Origin: UBA12018 sp051656605
GTDB lineage: Bacteria; Bacteroidota; Bacteroidia; Bacteroidales; CAMTPD01
Length of the DNA stretch: 64,000 nucleotides
NCBI GenBank assembly: GCA_051656605.1
Contig: JBOGCF010000007.1
Span: 62,001 to 126,000 of the forward strand
Direction of reading: 5' to 3'
Shown here: in pieces, positions 1 through 8,887 of the stretch
Numbering within the stretch: position 1 is the stretch's first letter
Layout: the number at the start of each line of letters is the position of its first letter
The notes under the pieces: generated by a model
Database searches by the model: none
The model's input: the letters and a program-made list of their open reading frames with translations, nothing else
Told to the model about the DNA's origin: nothing
Position numbers and translations under genes: made by a program

Positions 1-2469
1 TTTGAATCGGGTTATCTCATTGCAGAAAACCCTCAAAAGAAAGCGACTATAGAAATACGAGCTGTCAATTACAACGACAATGGGCTCAAGAATAAAGTAA
101 ACGTATCTCTAGATGCCGAAAACGACTATTTGAATACATTTATTTCATGGGCTAATAACAAAGCCGAAACGTATAAAGCCGATATCTCTACGACGACTCA
201 CTTCGTTACAGTACAAGAAACAGAGAAGCGCAACGCTAAAAAGAATTTACGCACCGAGATTGCAATCAACCCAACAGCTGTCGTAATCAAAGACTCTGTT
301 TGGAGCATAGCACCCTCAAACGTAATTATAGAGAACAAAACCATAATGATTGACAATTTCGAGATTGGGCACAATCAAGAGTTTGCTTTAATAGATGGTA
401 TTGTATCAGAGAACCCACTAGACACGCTCAACCTGCAATTAAAAGACATCGAACTGGCTTACATTTTTGATGTTCTCAACATCCCTGCTCTTCAATTTAG
501 TGGAGTTGCAAACGGCAAATTCAACATCTCTGACTTAAAAGAAAGTCAGATGCTAAATACAGACTTGAATATCGAAAACTTCGGGTTCAACGGCGTTACT
601 CTAGGCCGACTCAACTTATTTAGCGAATGGGATCATACACAGCAAGGCATTATGATGTTGGGTAGTATCCATAAGAACGATAGTGTATGGACCGACGTAA
701 ACGGATACATCTACCCTATCAAACAAGGACTATCGCTTTATTTCGATGCGAATGATCTCAACATAGCCTTCCTCCAACCATTTTTGCAAAACGTGGCAAA
801 AGACCTTCAAGGGTATGGAACAGGATTGGTTCATTTGTATGGACCCTTTAGCGATCTTACTGTACAAGGAAAGGCATATCTTAAAGACGCCGGACTAGGT
901 ATCGAGTTCCTGAATACATACTATACATTCAGCGACTCGGTCTACCTCGATCCCGATAGTATTTATGTTAAGAATCTTTCGCTAAGTGATAAATTCGGAA
1001 ACAAAGCAACCGTAAACGGACACTTCAATCATAAACATTTTCGTGACTTTAACTTCGGAGTGCAGCTGCAAACACCAAATCTTTTGATGTATAATGCAAC
1101 TGAAAAACAAAATCCGCTGATGTACGGAACAGTATTTGGCTCAGGTAGTGCGACGATTGCAGGAGATGAAAAGATAATCAATATGAATGTCAATGTGCGT
1201 AGTAATCCAAACTCATCTATCGGTATGAACTTTATGAGTGGAACTTCTGTCGCAGATTATGACTTCATCACATTTGTCGATAAAAACCCAGTTACCGATT
1301 CGACCGAACAGGTAAACGACACAATCACACTAGGTGAGCGATTCAAGCTAAACATGAGCAAGTTGGCTCAGAATACTGCTGCCGAACTTCGGATGAACTT
1401 TCGACTTGATGTCACGCCGGAGCTTACCATTGATATGATTGTAGACCCAATAAGCGGCGACAAAATCAGAGGTACAGGTAGCGGGAGCTTACTAGTTGAA
1501 TTCGGCACAAAATCTGACTTGAAAATGTTTGGGAATTATACCATTCAACAAGGCAACTATAACTTTAGCTTACAGCAAGTAATACACCGCGACTTCAAAA
1601 TCAGAGAAGGAAGTACGATCTCATTCCGTGGAGATCCGTTGGATGCGAGCTTGAACGTAGATGCACTTTACACGCTTACGGCATACCTAGGAGACCTTGA
1701 TGAGCGCTTGGCTCAAGAAAGTGCTCGCCTTAACGTTCCGGTAAACTGTATCTTGAAGATTCAAAATAAACTAAGCGATCCTAAGCTATCGTTCGACCTA
1801 GAATTACCCTCTTCGAGCCCGGAACTAGAGCGACAAGTACAGTCGCTTATTACGACGGAAGATATGATGAGTCGTCAGATTATGTATTTGCTTATTCTGA
1901 GCAAATTCTATACACCTGACGTAAACACTCAAACGGGGAAAACCTCTTCCAACTTTGCTTCGGTTGCATCCTCTACCATCTCGTCTCAATTGTCGAGCAT
2001 CCTCAACAGTATAACGGACAAAGTACAGATAGGAACCAACATCAAAGCTAATGATGCAACATTTGACGACACTGAGGTTGAGTTGATGCTATCGAGTCAA
2101 CTACTTAATAACCGACTGATCTTTAACGGAAACTTCGGCTACAAGAACAATCCAAATATTCAGTCATTTGTAGGAGATTTTGACCTCGAGTACAAATTAA
2201 CTAAAAGTGGTGAAGTTCGTTTGAAGGCATACAACCATTACAACGACATGTACAAGTACCTCAACTCGTCACAAACGACACAAGGATTGGGCATTATGCT
2301 CAAAAAAGACTTCAATCGTCCAAAAGAGATATTCCTTACACGTAAAAAGCTTTTACTAATGAAGAAGCTCGAACAAGAACGCCGAAAGAAACAAGCTGAA
2401 GAAGAACAGAAACAAAAAGAGCAAGCACAAGAGACTACTTGGATTTACATGAAGAAGGATGATGAGTAA
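1..2469 (+). CDS. tamB: Translocation/assembly module TamB-like protein, C-terminal part (5' end outside window)
   Basis: The reading frame is open from base 1, so this is the last ~822 codons of a longer gene; a TTG at 130 is an internal codon, not a start. The protein is rich in short alternating beta strands and ends in the conserved DUF490/TamB C-terminal region (roughly the last 350 residues), followed by a Lys/Glu/Gln-rich tail. Family knowledge: TamB is an inner-membrane-anchored periplasmic protein with a long lipid-conducting beta groove that works with an Omp85 partner in outer-membrane protein assembly and phospholipid transport. The N-terminal membrane anchor and any tamA neighbour lie outside the window. 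A strong hairpin terminator follows directly. Confidence 0.85.
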   Translation, partial: FESGYLIAENPQKKATIEIRAVNYNDNGLKNKVNVSLDAENDYLNTFISWANNKAETYKADISTTTHFVTVQETEKRNAKKNLRTEIAINPTAVVIKDSVWSIAPSNVIIENKTIMIDNFEIGHNQEFALIDGIVSENPLDTLNLQLKDIELAYIFDVLNIPALQFSGVANGKFNISDLKESQMLNTDLNIENFGFNGVTLGRLNLFSEWDHTQQGIMMLGSIHKNDSVWTDVNGYIYPIKQGLSLYFDANDLNIAFLQPFLQNVAKDLQGYGTGLVHLYGPFSDLTVQGKAYLKDAGLGIEFLNTYYTFSDSVYLDPDSIYVKNLSLSDKFGNKATVNGHFNHKHFRDFNFGVQLQTPNLLMYNATEKQNPLMYGTVFGSGSATIAGDEKIINMNVNVRSNPNSSIGMNFMSGTSVADYDFITFVDKNPVTDSTEQVNDTITLGERFKLNMSKLAQNTAAELRMNFRLDVTPELTIDMIVDPISGDKIRGTGSGSLLVEFGTKSDLKMFGNYTIQQGNYNFSLQQVIHRDFKIREGSTISFRGDPLDASLNVDALYTLTAYLGDLDERLAQESARLNVPVNCILKIQNKLSDPKLSFDLELPSSSPELERQVQSLITTEDMMSRQIMYLLILSKFYTPDVNTQTGKTSSNFASVASSTISSQLSSILNSITDKVQIGTNIKANDATFDDTEVELMLSSQLLNNRLIFNGNFGYKNNPNIQSFVGDFDLEYKLTKSGEVRLKAYNHYNDMYKYLNSSQTTQGLGIMLKKDFNRPKEIFLTRKKLLLMKKLEQERRKKQAEEEQKQKEQAQETTWIYMKKDDE

Positions 2470-2506
2470 TCCTCTGGAATATTAAAATATAACTAAGCAT
2501 AGAACA

Positions 2507-2532
2507 AATCGTCAGGTGCCGACCTGACGATT
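2507..2532. repeat. 26-nt palindromic repeat, copy 1
   Basis: Perfect 11-bp inverted repeat (AATCGTCAGGT / ACCTGACGATT) around a GCCG loop, 37 bp after the tamB stop. Its right half CGACCTGACGATT is identical in the copies at 2551-2576 and 29659-29684. It has no T-run of its own. Confidence 0.75.
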
Positions 2533-2534
2533 AT

Positions 2535-2597
2535 AAACACACGAAGAGAGAATTGTCAGATGCCGACCTGACGATTCTCTCTTCGTGTGTTTTGTTT
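2535..2597 (+). terminator. Long hairpin terminator after tamB, with repeat copy 2 at its tip
   Basis: Arms 2535-2561 and 2567-2593 pair over about 27 bp with one G-T and one mismatched position; the loop is a few bases and a T-rich stretch follows. The inner 26 nt (2551-2576) is a second copy of the palindromic repeat at 2507. The outer arms (ACACACGAAGAGAGAAT and its complement) are specific to this site. Acts as the tamB terminator by inference. Confidence 0.75.
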
Positions 2598-2673
2598 GTA
2601 TTGGTAGGCATAAAGCATCAGAAGCAAAAAGGAAACTAAAATTGGAATGAGTATAAATTTCGGATTGAATTCA

Positions 2674-2704
2674 TTTGATTATTTAAAATAATCCTTTATA
2701 TTTG
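2674..2704 (+). promoter_or_regulatory. Promoter of the perR-type gene
   Basis: Bacteroidetes-type promoter: TTTG at 2674-2677, a 19-bp spacer, then TATATTTG (TAnnTTTG) at 2697-2704. It lies 43 bp upstream of the ATG at 2748. Confidence 0.75.
2677..2693. promoter_or_regulatory. Candidate Fur/PerR operator inside the promoter
   Basis: GATTATTTAAAATAATC is a perfect 8-1-8 palindrome filling the spacer between the -33 and -7 elements. Fur-family boxes are typically 7-1-7 AT-rich palindromes, so this is a good candidate for autoregulation by the adjacent regulator. Binding is inferred, not shown. Confidence 0.55.
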
Positions 2705-2747
2705 CGACAGAAATAAATATGTATCCAATTCAAATCCGACTATAATT

Positions 2748-3185
2748 ATGGCAAACTTCATTAAGGAACATCTCCTTAAATATGGAATAAAACCGTCATT
2801 ACAACGCATGGCTGTAATGAATTATTTGATGCAACACAAAACGCATCCTACAGCTGAAGAGATCTTCAACGACCTCTACCCTGTAATTCCAACGCTATCA
2901 AAAACAACTGTATACAATACACTTAAGCTATTCGCAGAACATAACGCAATCTTGTGCATTCAAATTGATGATAAAAACGCTCGCTATGATGCAGATACAT
3001 CAAGCCATGCACACTTCCGTTGTAAATCATGTGGATGCATTCACGACCTTAAAATCGAAGGTCTTGAAACAATTCATATCGAAAACTATGGTGAACTTAC
3101 AGTTACAGAGTGCCATATTTACTACAAAGGTTATTGCAAAGACTGCCTTGAAAAACAGGCTAATGAAAACGAAAACAACAACTAA
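2748..3185 (+). CDS. perR: Fur-family transcriptional regulator, PerR-like
   Basis: A 145-residue protein of normal Fur-family length. It has an N-terminal winged helix (recognition helix region TLSKTTVYNTLKLF, about residues 49-62) and a C-terminal dimer and metal domain with the HAHFRCKSCGCIHDL segment. Two CxxC pairs (CKSC and CKDC) form the expected structural zinc site. Family members are metal-dependent repressors; PerR types sense peroxide through Fe-catalysed His oxidation. The PerR assignment rests mainly on the downstream rubrerythrin gene, 39 bp away and probably co-transcribed, and on the palindrome in its own promoter. A Fur or Zur role cannot be excluded from sequence alone. Confidence 0.8.
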   Translation: MANFIKEHLLKYGIKPSLQRMAVMNYLMQHKTHPTAEEIFNDLYPVIPTLSKTTVYNTLKLFAEHNAILCIQIDDKNARYDADTSSHAHFRCKSCGCIHDLKIEGLETIHIENYGELTVTECHIYYKGYCKDCLEKQANENENNN

Positions 3186-3224
3186 TTAACTCGAAAATAG
3201 TAATCTATTTTAAACGTATCTCTA

Positions 3225-3773
3225 ATGAAAAAGTTTATTTGCACCGTTTGCGGTCACACTCACGAAGGAGAAACTGCTCCTGCTATCTGTCCACTATGTA
3301 AACAACCAGCTAACAAATTCAAAGAAGTAGAAGCTACAAACGATCTTCAATGGGCTGACGAACACAGAATCGGTGTTGCGAAAGATGTAGATCCAGAAAT
3401 CCTAGAAGGATTGAAAGCTCACTTTATGGGTGAATGTAGCGAAGTTGGTATGTATCTTGCTATGAGCCGTCAGGCAGACCGCGAAGGTTATCCAGAAGTA
3501 GCAGAAGCATACAAACGTATTGCATGGGAAGAAGCAGAACATGCTGCTAAATTTGCAGAACTTCTTGGCGAAGTAGTTTGGGATACTGAAACTAACCTAA
3601 AAGCAAGAATGGAAGCTGAATGTGGTGCTTGTGCAGACAAAAAACGCATTGCTTCAAAAGCTAAAGAACTTGGTCTTGACGCTATCCACGACACTGTACA
3701 CGAAATGTGTAAAGATGAAGCTCGTCACGGTCAGGCTTTCCAAGGTCTTTACAACCGTTTCTTCAAGAAATAA
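3225..3773 (+). CDS. rbr: Reverse rubrerythrin (N-terminal rubredoxin domain)
   Basis: 182 residues. The N-terminus carries a rubredoxin-type iron site (C6-x2-C9 and C22-x2-C25), followed by a four-helix ferritin-like di-iron domain with the carboxylate/His motifs ECSEVGMY, EEAEHAAKF and DEARHGQAF. This domain order (rubredoxin first) is that of reverse rubrerythrins, cytoplasmic NADH-linked peroxide reductases of anaerobes. The gene follows the PerR-type regulator by 39 bp and ends at a strong terminator, so the two form an oxidative-stress unit. The sequence is intact, with all visible di-iron ligands present. Confidence 0.92.
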   Translation: MKKFICTVCGHTHEGETAPAICPLCKQPANKFKEVEATNDLQWADEHRIGVAKDVDPEILEGLKAHFMGECSEVGMYLAMSRQADREGYPEVAEAYKRIAWEEAEHAAKFAELLGEVVWDTETNLKARMEAECGACADKKRIASKAKELGLDAIHDTVHEMCKDEARHGQAFQGLYNRFFKK

Positions 3774-3798
3774 TCGACAAGAAATATTTGTCAATCGT

Positions 3799-3840
3799 AA
3801 AGAAAGGCTGTCGGACTTGCTCCGACAGCCTTTCTTTTAT
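3799..3840 (+). terminator. Terminator after rubrerythrin
   Basis: Perfect 17-bp stem (3799-3815 with 3821-3837), 5-nt loop, T-rich right arm. Confidence 0.9.
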
Positions 3841-3854
3841 TCTATAGATTCACC

Positions 3855-3894
3855 TAAAAAAAAGAGCTGCCCAAATAATATCGGGCAACTCTTT
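3855..3894 (-). terminator. Terminator of the HEAT-DUF1080 gene (minus strand)
   Basis: 12-bp stem (3861-3872 with 3883-3894) followed on the minus strand by eight Ts; 45 bp past the stop of the gene ending at 3939. Confidence 0.8.
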
Positions 3895-3938
3895 GTAAAC
3901 TGAGTTAAACAACTAAATATCGAAGTAAAACGAACTTC

Positions 3939-6900
3939 TTATTTCAACTCTTTGATACGAATATCTTTAAACTTAACAACCGAACCATGACCTAAGAATC
4001 CAATATGGCCTTTCTCATTGAACAAACCTGGATGTTCTCTTTTGTCTGGAGTTCCATTTGCTGTAGCTTCTTTGATATCTCCATCAACAATAACCTCACC
4101 ATTTAAGATCACTTTAATTTTATTACCTTTGGCAATTACCTCTTGAGTATTCCATTCCCCAACCGGTTTCATAAAGCCTCTTTTAGCAGGAATAATACCA
4201 TATACAGACCCATGGTGTTGATATGGAGTAATATCTTTGTAGATTGGATCTTCTCCATCAAGGATTTGAAGTTCCATGCCTACATAAGCAGCATCTCCTT
4301 CCATTGGTGTGCGAATACCAAGTCCGTTGTTTGCACCTTTGGTTAATTGGAAATCAAAACGCAACACAAAGTCTTTGTATTCCTCTTTCGAGTACAAGTT
4401 ACCACCTCCATGATTTTGCGGATACAAAACAATACAACCATCTTCAGCAACATAATCTTTGGTATTACCCGTCCAACTATGCATTGATGTACCGTCAAAC
4501 AAAACTTTAAAGCCTTCTTTCTTTTCATCAGCTGAAAGTTCGAATGGTTGAACTGTTGGCAACTCATTTACATATATATCGCGGTACGAGACTTTGCTAC
4601 CATGCGCTTGAAGTTCGATTTGTTCCAACATTGGGATTGGCTGCTTTCTATCCCAATAGTTTTCCATAATCACATTATCAACAACTGTTTCGCCATTTAA
4701 AACAACCGTTACACGCTCACCAACCATCTTAATATAGAAGCTGTTCCACTCTCCAAGTTTGTTATCGGCAACGTGCGAAGGCTTACTCATATTGGTAGCA
4801 TTGTTATATAAACCTCCCGATCCTACTTGAGCACCCACATTTACACGAGATGTATCCCAAATCTGAACCTGTGGTGTTCCTCGAAGATATACTCCGGCAT
4901 CAGCCTCCGGTCCTGCCGGATCGAGCATCCAATCTACATACATTTCGAAGTCACCATATTTTTTATCTGTACAAAGATTATCGCCCTTACCGTTGAATAC
5001 AAGACATCCGTCTTCTACACTCCAGCCGGCACGCATTGCTTCATCAGCCTTTTCTTGAGCTTTAGCTAGTTGAGCCGGGGTCATCTTTTCTCTCGAAATT
5101 GGATTACCCACTAAACCTTTCCAACCATCAAGATTCTTACCGTTAAAGATAGACACATAGCCTCCTTCTTGTGGAAGCTCTGCAAGGTGTTTCTTAATTG
5201 CTTCTTTTTGATATTGACTATCCGGCCCACTTATTACTTGCAATACCTTATTTAATAACGCTGTAACATCCTGACCATAATAGCTTTTATTATTCAAAGC
5301 AATATTCATGATTGTCTGGCAAGCTTGTTGTTGTGTCGCTGCATTATCAAGATAATCTCCTGCTGCAATCAACCCTAAGAATGTGCCAGTCTTCTGTATT
5401 TGCTTTAATGTTTCATTTTGTTGAGCCGGAGTTTTTGCAACATCTAGCCCTTTACGAAGGAATATTAGTTTATTCTCATTGGCAATCGGAGCTGATGCAA
5501 CTTTCGCGACATAGGCATTAAAGGCTTGATTGAAAAAGTCTGCAGACCCCTTATTTGTACATATTGCATATAATGCATCGGCAGCTTCAAAACCATTCCA
5601 TGTTTGAAGAGCATTTACAGCTTGCTGTTTAGCATCTGCATTACCTTGAGAGAAACCTTCAACAATCACATCTAATGCCTTCGGATTACCCGTTGCTGCT
5701 AAAATCGTATAATAACGAGGTTTAACAGACGCTTGCACTTTTCCCATTTGAGACATAACAGCATTGAAGCGTTCCGACTCTGGCATAGTAGATACTGCTG
5801 CAACAATTGCCTGCTGAACTGCTGATATATTATCCGAATTTACACTACCCAACATATTATATAGCGTAGGTAACTCCTCTATTGTTACCACATCTTTCAA
5901 TGTTGTAAAAGCAGCCTGCTGAACAGCCTTATTACTGTCTCCACATAATGCGAGAACTTGTTTTGAATAAGCATCACTTTTGCGAAGAGCCAATAACTGA
6001 AGTGTCGCAATTTTACCGGCTTCACTATCTTTAGAGAATCCTGCCATCAATGGAGCGGCAATATCTCCTTTCGTAAACGCCAATGCTTCTTTTGCACCTT
6101 CTACAATAGCAGGATCGCTGGATGTCATTAATCCAGACAATGCATTAATCGCATCAACACCACCAATCAATCCAATCGTTTTGATTGCCGCAAGTCGCAC
6201 TTCCGGGTTTTTACTTTCAAGCATCGGAAGAATATCAGGCAATGTAGAAGAAACGCGATTAACCCCTAACCAATTGATAATATCAGCTTGTGTTTCCGGT
6301 TTTGATTTCTTGAGCTTTGAGGCAACTTTATCAAAAAAGGCGTCATCTGCAAATGCACTTGCGTACATCAATGCAGCATTGCGATATTCTCGATTAGTAT
6401 CATTCAATGCATTCAAGACCTGTTGCTGCCCTCCGCTACTCTGAATATCTAAAAACAAATCCAATGCTGCAGCTCGTGTTCCTTGTTGATTTGCTTTCTC
6501 AGACTGCTTCATGAGATCCTTTGCATGTTTTTCTGCAAGTTTCGTATTACCTGTCGCAGCCATCTTTCCAATCAATGTAATATATGCATCGTTAGCGCCT
6601 GAATATTCCATCGTATATCCGACCTGCTTTGCTGCATTAGCTAATATACTCAGTGATTTTTCGCCTCCACAACGACCCAATGCATAATATAAAGCTCTTG
6701 AGTCTGTTTCTGCAACTTTGCCGACTTGCTGAAGTAATAATGCTTCAGCCTCTGCTGTCTGAGACTCACCCAAAGCATTGATAATATTTTTCTTTAATGC
6801 CGGACTCGTTGTATTTAATGCAGATAATAAGGCTTGTTGAGCTTTTTCACTTTTATTGGAAACCAAAGCACGAGCTGCATACCCTGATAAATATTCATCA

Positions 6901-7331
6901 TTCAACATCGAAGCTAAGAAATCAACACTTTCATCTGTGCCTAACATTCTCAACTGACGAATAAAAAATGCTTTAGAGTCTTTACATTCTGTATTTTTTA
7001 TTGCTGCGATATATGCATTCTGTAAATTCTTTCGTGCAGTTGCATCTTTTAGCCCCAATACATAAACAGAAAGACCGTTAAGTGCATAATCAAGACTCAC
7101 ACGATCTGCTGGTGCTGTTTGATTTCTCATTTTCAGCAACTGAGCCACACCACTTTCGCCTGTGGATGTAATATCTTGTAAAGCTTGGTTATAAACAGCT
7201 TGTGTACCTGCTGGCATTTGCGCTAGCGCATCTACAAGTTTTGTATTTGCCGATCTATTTGCATCTAGTTGTGCAAACATCATTGTACTCGACAACAATA
7301 AAATATTTACTGGTAATAGTATTTTTCTCAT
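3939..7331 (-). CDS. Secreted HEAT-repeat protein with two DUF1080 (3-keto-glycoside hydrolase) domains
   Basis: 1130 residues. A signal peptide (about residues 1-20, ending MMFAQ) precedes about 700 residues of Ala/Leu-rich helical HEAT-like repeats. Two DUF1080/PF06439 beta-sandwich domains follow, starting near residues 722 (SIFNGKNLDGWKG) and 938 (VLFDGTSMHSWTG). DUF1080 proteins include hydrolases that cleave 3-keto-glycosides after a partner oxidoreductase has oxidised the sugar C3. The gene starts 11 bp after the Gfo/Idh/MocA oxidoreductase gene, so oxidation and cleavage are likely coupled. Two DUF1080 domains on a HEAT scaffold is much larger than the usual ~200-residue single domain; the scaffold may bind partners or polymer. 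The exact substrate is unknown. Confidence 0.85.
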   Translation of the reverse strand: MRKILLPVNILLLSSTMMFAQLDANRSANTKLVDALAQMPAGTQAVYNQALQDITSTGESGVAQLLKMRNQTAPADRVSLDYALNGLSVYVLGLKDATARKNLQNAYIAAIKNTECKDSKAFFIRQLRMLGTDESVDFLASMLNDEYLSGYAARALVSNKSEKAQQALLSALNTTSPALKKNIINALGESQTAEAEALLLQQVGKVAETDSRALYYALGRCGGEKSLSILANAAKQVGYTMEYSGANDAYITLIGKMAATGNTKLAEKHAKDLMKQSEKANQQGTRAAALDLFLDIQSSGGQQQVLNALNDTNREYRNAALMYASAFADDAFFDKVASKLKKSKPETQADIINWLGVNRVSSTLPDILPMLESKNPEVRLAAIKTIGLIGGVDAINALSGLMTSSDPAIVEGAKEALAFTKGDIAAPLMAGFSKDSEAGKIATLQLLALRKSDAYSKQVLALCGDSNKAVQQAAFTTLKDVVTIEELPTLYNMLGSVNSDNISAVQQAIVAAVSTMPESERFNAVMSQMGKVQASVKPRYYTILAATGNPKALDVIVEGFSQGNADAKQQAVNALQTWNGFEAADALYAICTNKGSADFFNQAFNAYVAKVASAPIANENKLIFLRKGLDVAKTPAQQNETLKQIQKTGTFLGLIAAGDYLDNAATQQQACQTIMNIALNNKSYYGQDVTALLNKVLQVISGPDSQYQKEAIKKHLAELPQEGGYVSIFNGKNLDGWKGLVGNPISREKMTPAQLAKAQEKADEAMRAGWSVEDGCLVFNGKGDNLCTDKKYGDFEMYVDWMLDPAGPEADAGVYLRGTPQVQIWDTSRVNVGAQVGSGGLYNNATNMSKPSHVADNKLGEWNSFYIKMVGERVTVVLNGETVVDNVIMENYWDRKQPIPMLEQIELQAHGSKVSYRDIYVNELPTVQPFELSADEKKEGFKVLFDGTSMHSWTGNTKDYVAEDGCIVLYPQNHGGGNLYSKEEYKDFVLRFDFQLTKGANNGLGIRTPMEGDAAYVGMELQILDGEDPIYKDITPYQHHGSVYGIIPAKRGFMKPVGEWNTQEVIAKGNKIKVILNGEVIVDGDIKEATANGTPDKREHPGLFNEKGHIGFLGHGSVVKFKDIRIKELK

Positions 7332-7342
7332 GGCTTAGGGTA

Positions 7343-8599
7343 TTAAATATTCCAAGGAGCTCTCATTGGTTGATCAACTAACTTATTCGCTGCTTCGTCA
7401 TTAACAAACAACTGAGTAACCGGATCAAAATAAAGAGTGCGATTCAGACGAAGTGCTGCTAATCCCATATTTACAATCGTACAAGAACGATGACCATTTA
7501 GCTCATTAAGAGCAAACTTCTGACGATTCTTCACACAATCAATAAAATCTGTATTTTGTGGTTCTGGTTCGGGATAATCAGCAAGTTTCTTCTCCCAGTT
7601 TGGAATATCGCAAACAAAGTTTTTGTATACATTTCCTTTAGGCCCTGCGATATATGGAGTATTTGGATCACCATAATCTCCACCCCAAAGCACAATTTGA
7701 CAACCATCATCATAAGTGTAGGTTATCGAACGCCAAGTACCAACAGCGTCATTGTGTTGCTGCGGAGCATCTACTTCGACTTTAATCGGACTTGTATTAT
7801 CTTTACCTAAGAAATATTGTACCGGATCAATGTAGTGCTGGCCCATATCGCCTAAACCACCTCCATCATAATCCCAATATCCTCTAAAGGTTCCGTGAAC
7901 ACGATGTGGGTTGTAAGGCTTATACGGAGCTGGCCCTAACCACATATCGTAATCCAGTTCCGATGGAATCGGAGCTGGATCAAGATGCTCTTTACCAACC
8001 CAATAGAATTTCCAGTCAAAACCTGTATGCTTACTAATAGTTACTTTTAGTGGCCAACCTAGCATTCCACTTTGCACTAGCTTTTTCAGTGGTTTCACAG
8101 GAGTACCCAAACCATAAAAAGGATCATCAAATCTAAACCAAGTATTGAGTCTAAAGATTCGTCCATATTGATTTACGGCTTCTGCAACACGCTTCCCTTC
8201 ACCAATTGTGCGTGTCATTGGTTTTTCACACCAGATATCTTTTCCTGCTTTTGCCGCCTCAACCGACATGATTCCATGCCAATGCGGAGGTGTTGCAATA
8301 TGAACGATATCTACATTTTTATCAAGAATAAGCTCTCTAAAATCATGATATTGGGCAATTTTCTCTTTTACTAAGTTTGCACCAAGTTGCAAGTGATTTT
8401 TATCAACGTCGCACACTGCAACTAGACGTGTTCCGCCATAATTTAAGTGTCCGCGACCCATTCCGCCAGTACCAATTATACCTTTTGTCAATTGATCACT
8501 AGGAGCAATATATCCCCTACCTAATACATGACGAGGCACAACAGTTAATGCGGCAATACCTCCTACAGTTTTAAGGAAGTCTCTTCTGTTTGTTTTCAT
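7343..8599 (-). CDS. Tat-exported Gfo/Idh/MocA-family oxidoreductase
   Basis: 418 residues. The N-terminus holds a twin-arginine signal (RRDFLKTVGG, residues 5-14), typical of periplasmic members of this family that carry tightly bound NAD. A Rossmann-like GIIGTGGMGRGH motif follows, then the family motif CEKPMTRT and a C-terminal alpha/beta substrate domain ending in the Bacteroidetes-type PMRAPW tail. Family members oxidise or reduce sugar hydroxyls; those paired with DUF1080 proteins make 3-keto sugars. It sits directly upstream of the HEAT-DUF1080 gene and downstream of a SusCD pair. A hairpin terminator separates it from susD, so it may also have its own promoter. Confidence 0.9.
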   Translation of the reverse strand: MKTNRRDFLKTVGGIAALTVVPRHVLGRGYIAPSDQLTKGIIGTGGMGRGHLNYGGTRLVAVCDVDKNHLQLGANLVKEKIAQYHDFRELILDKNVDIVHIATPPHWHGIMSVEAAKAGKDIWCEKPMTRTIGEGKRVAEAVNQYGRIFRLNTWFRFDDPFYGLGTPVKPLKKLVQSGMLGWPLKVTISKHTGFDWKFYWVGKEHLDPAPIPSELDYDMWLGPAPYKPYNPHRVHGTFRGYWDYDGGGLGDMGQHYIDPVQYFLGKDNTSPIKVEVDAPQQHNDAVGTWRSITYTYDDGCQIVLWGGDYGDPNTPYIAGPKGNVYKNFVCDIPNWEKKLADYPEPEPQNTDFIDCVKNRQKFALNELNGHRSCTIVNMGLAALRLNRTLYFDPVTQLFVNDEAANKLVDQPMRAPWNI

Positions 8600-8795
8600 G
8601 GAGTAAATTATAATTGTAAATTATCATGGTTAACTATAAAAGAATCGATGCAATATATATAAAATATATCTATTCAAAAACAAACATTATATATTTGTTA
8701 CAATAATATCAATATAAAACACAAACATGTAAACATATAACAGTTTTATAGCGATACAGACATTTATAAAATAGATAAACCTACTGATTTGCAGA

Positions 8796-8834
8796 CAAAA
8801 AAATATGAGAAGTTGTTGTTTATCTTCTCATATT
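8796..8834 (-). terminator. Terminator or attenuator between susD and the oxidoreductase gene
   Basis: 11-bp stem (8802-8812 with 8824-8834) with an 11-nt loop, followed on the minus strand by a run of Ts (8796-8803). It would lower read-through from susCD into the oxidoreductase-DUF1080 genes. The rest of the 288-bp gap (8600-8887) is AT-rich with no gene. Confidence 0.65.
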
Positions 8835-8887
8835 CTTTGAATCATAAAAGGAATATTGATATATCCATTATATATAGGCCAATATTA

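Noticed and set aside
130..132. TTG start codon for the first gene
   Set aside because: The frame is open back to base 1 with matching protein character, so the gene is cut by the window edge.
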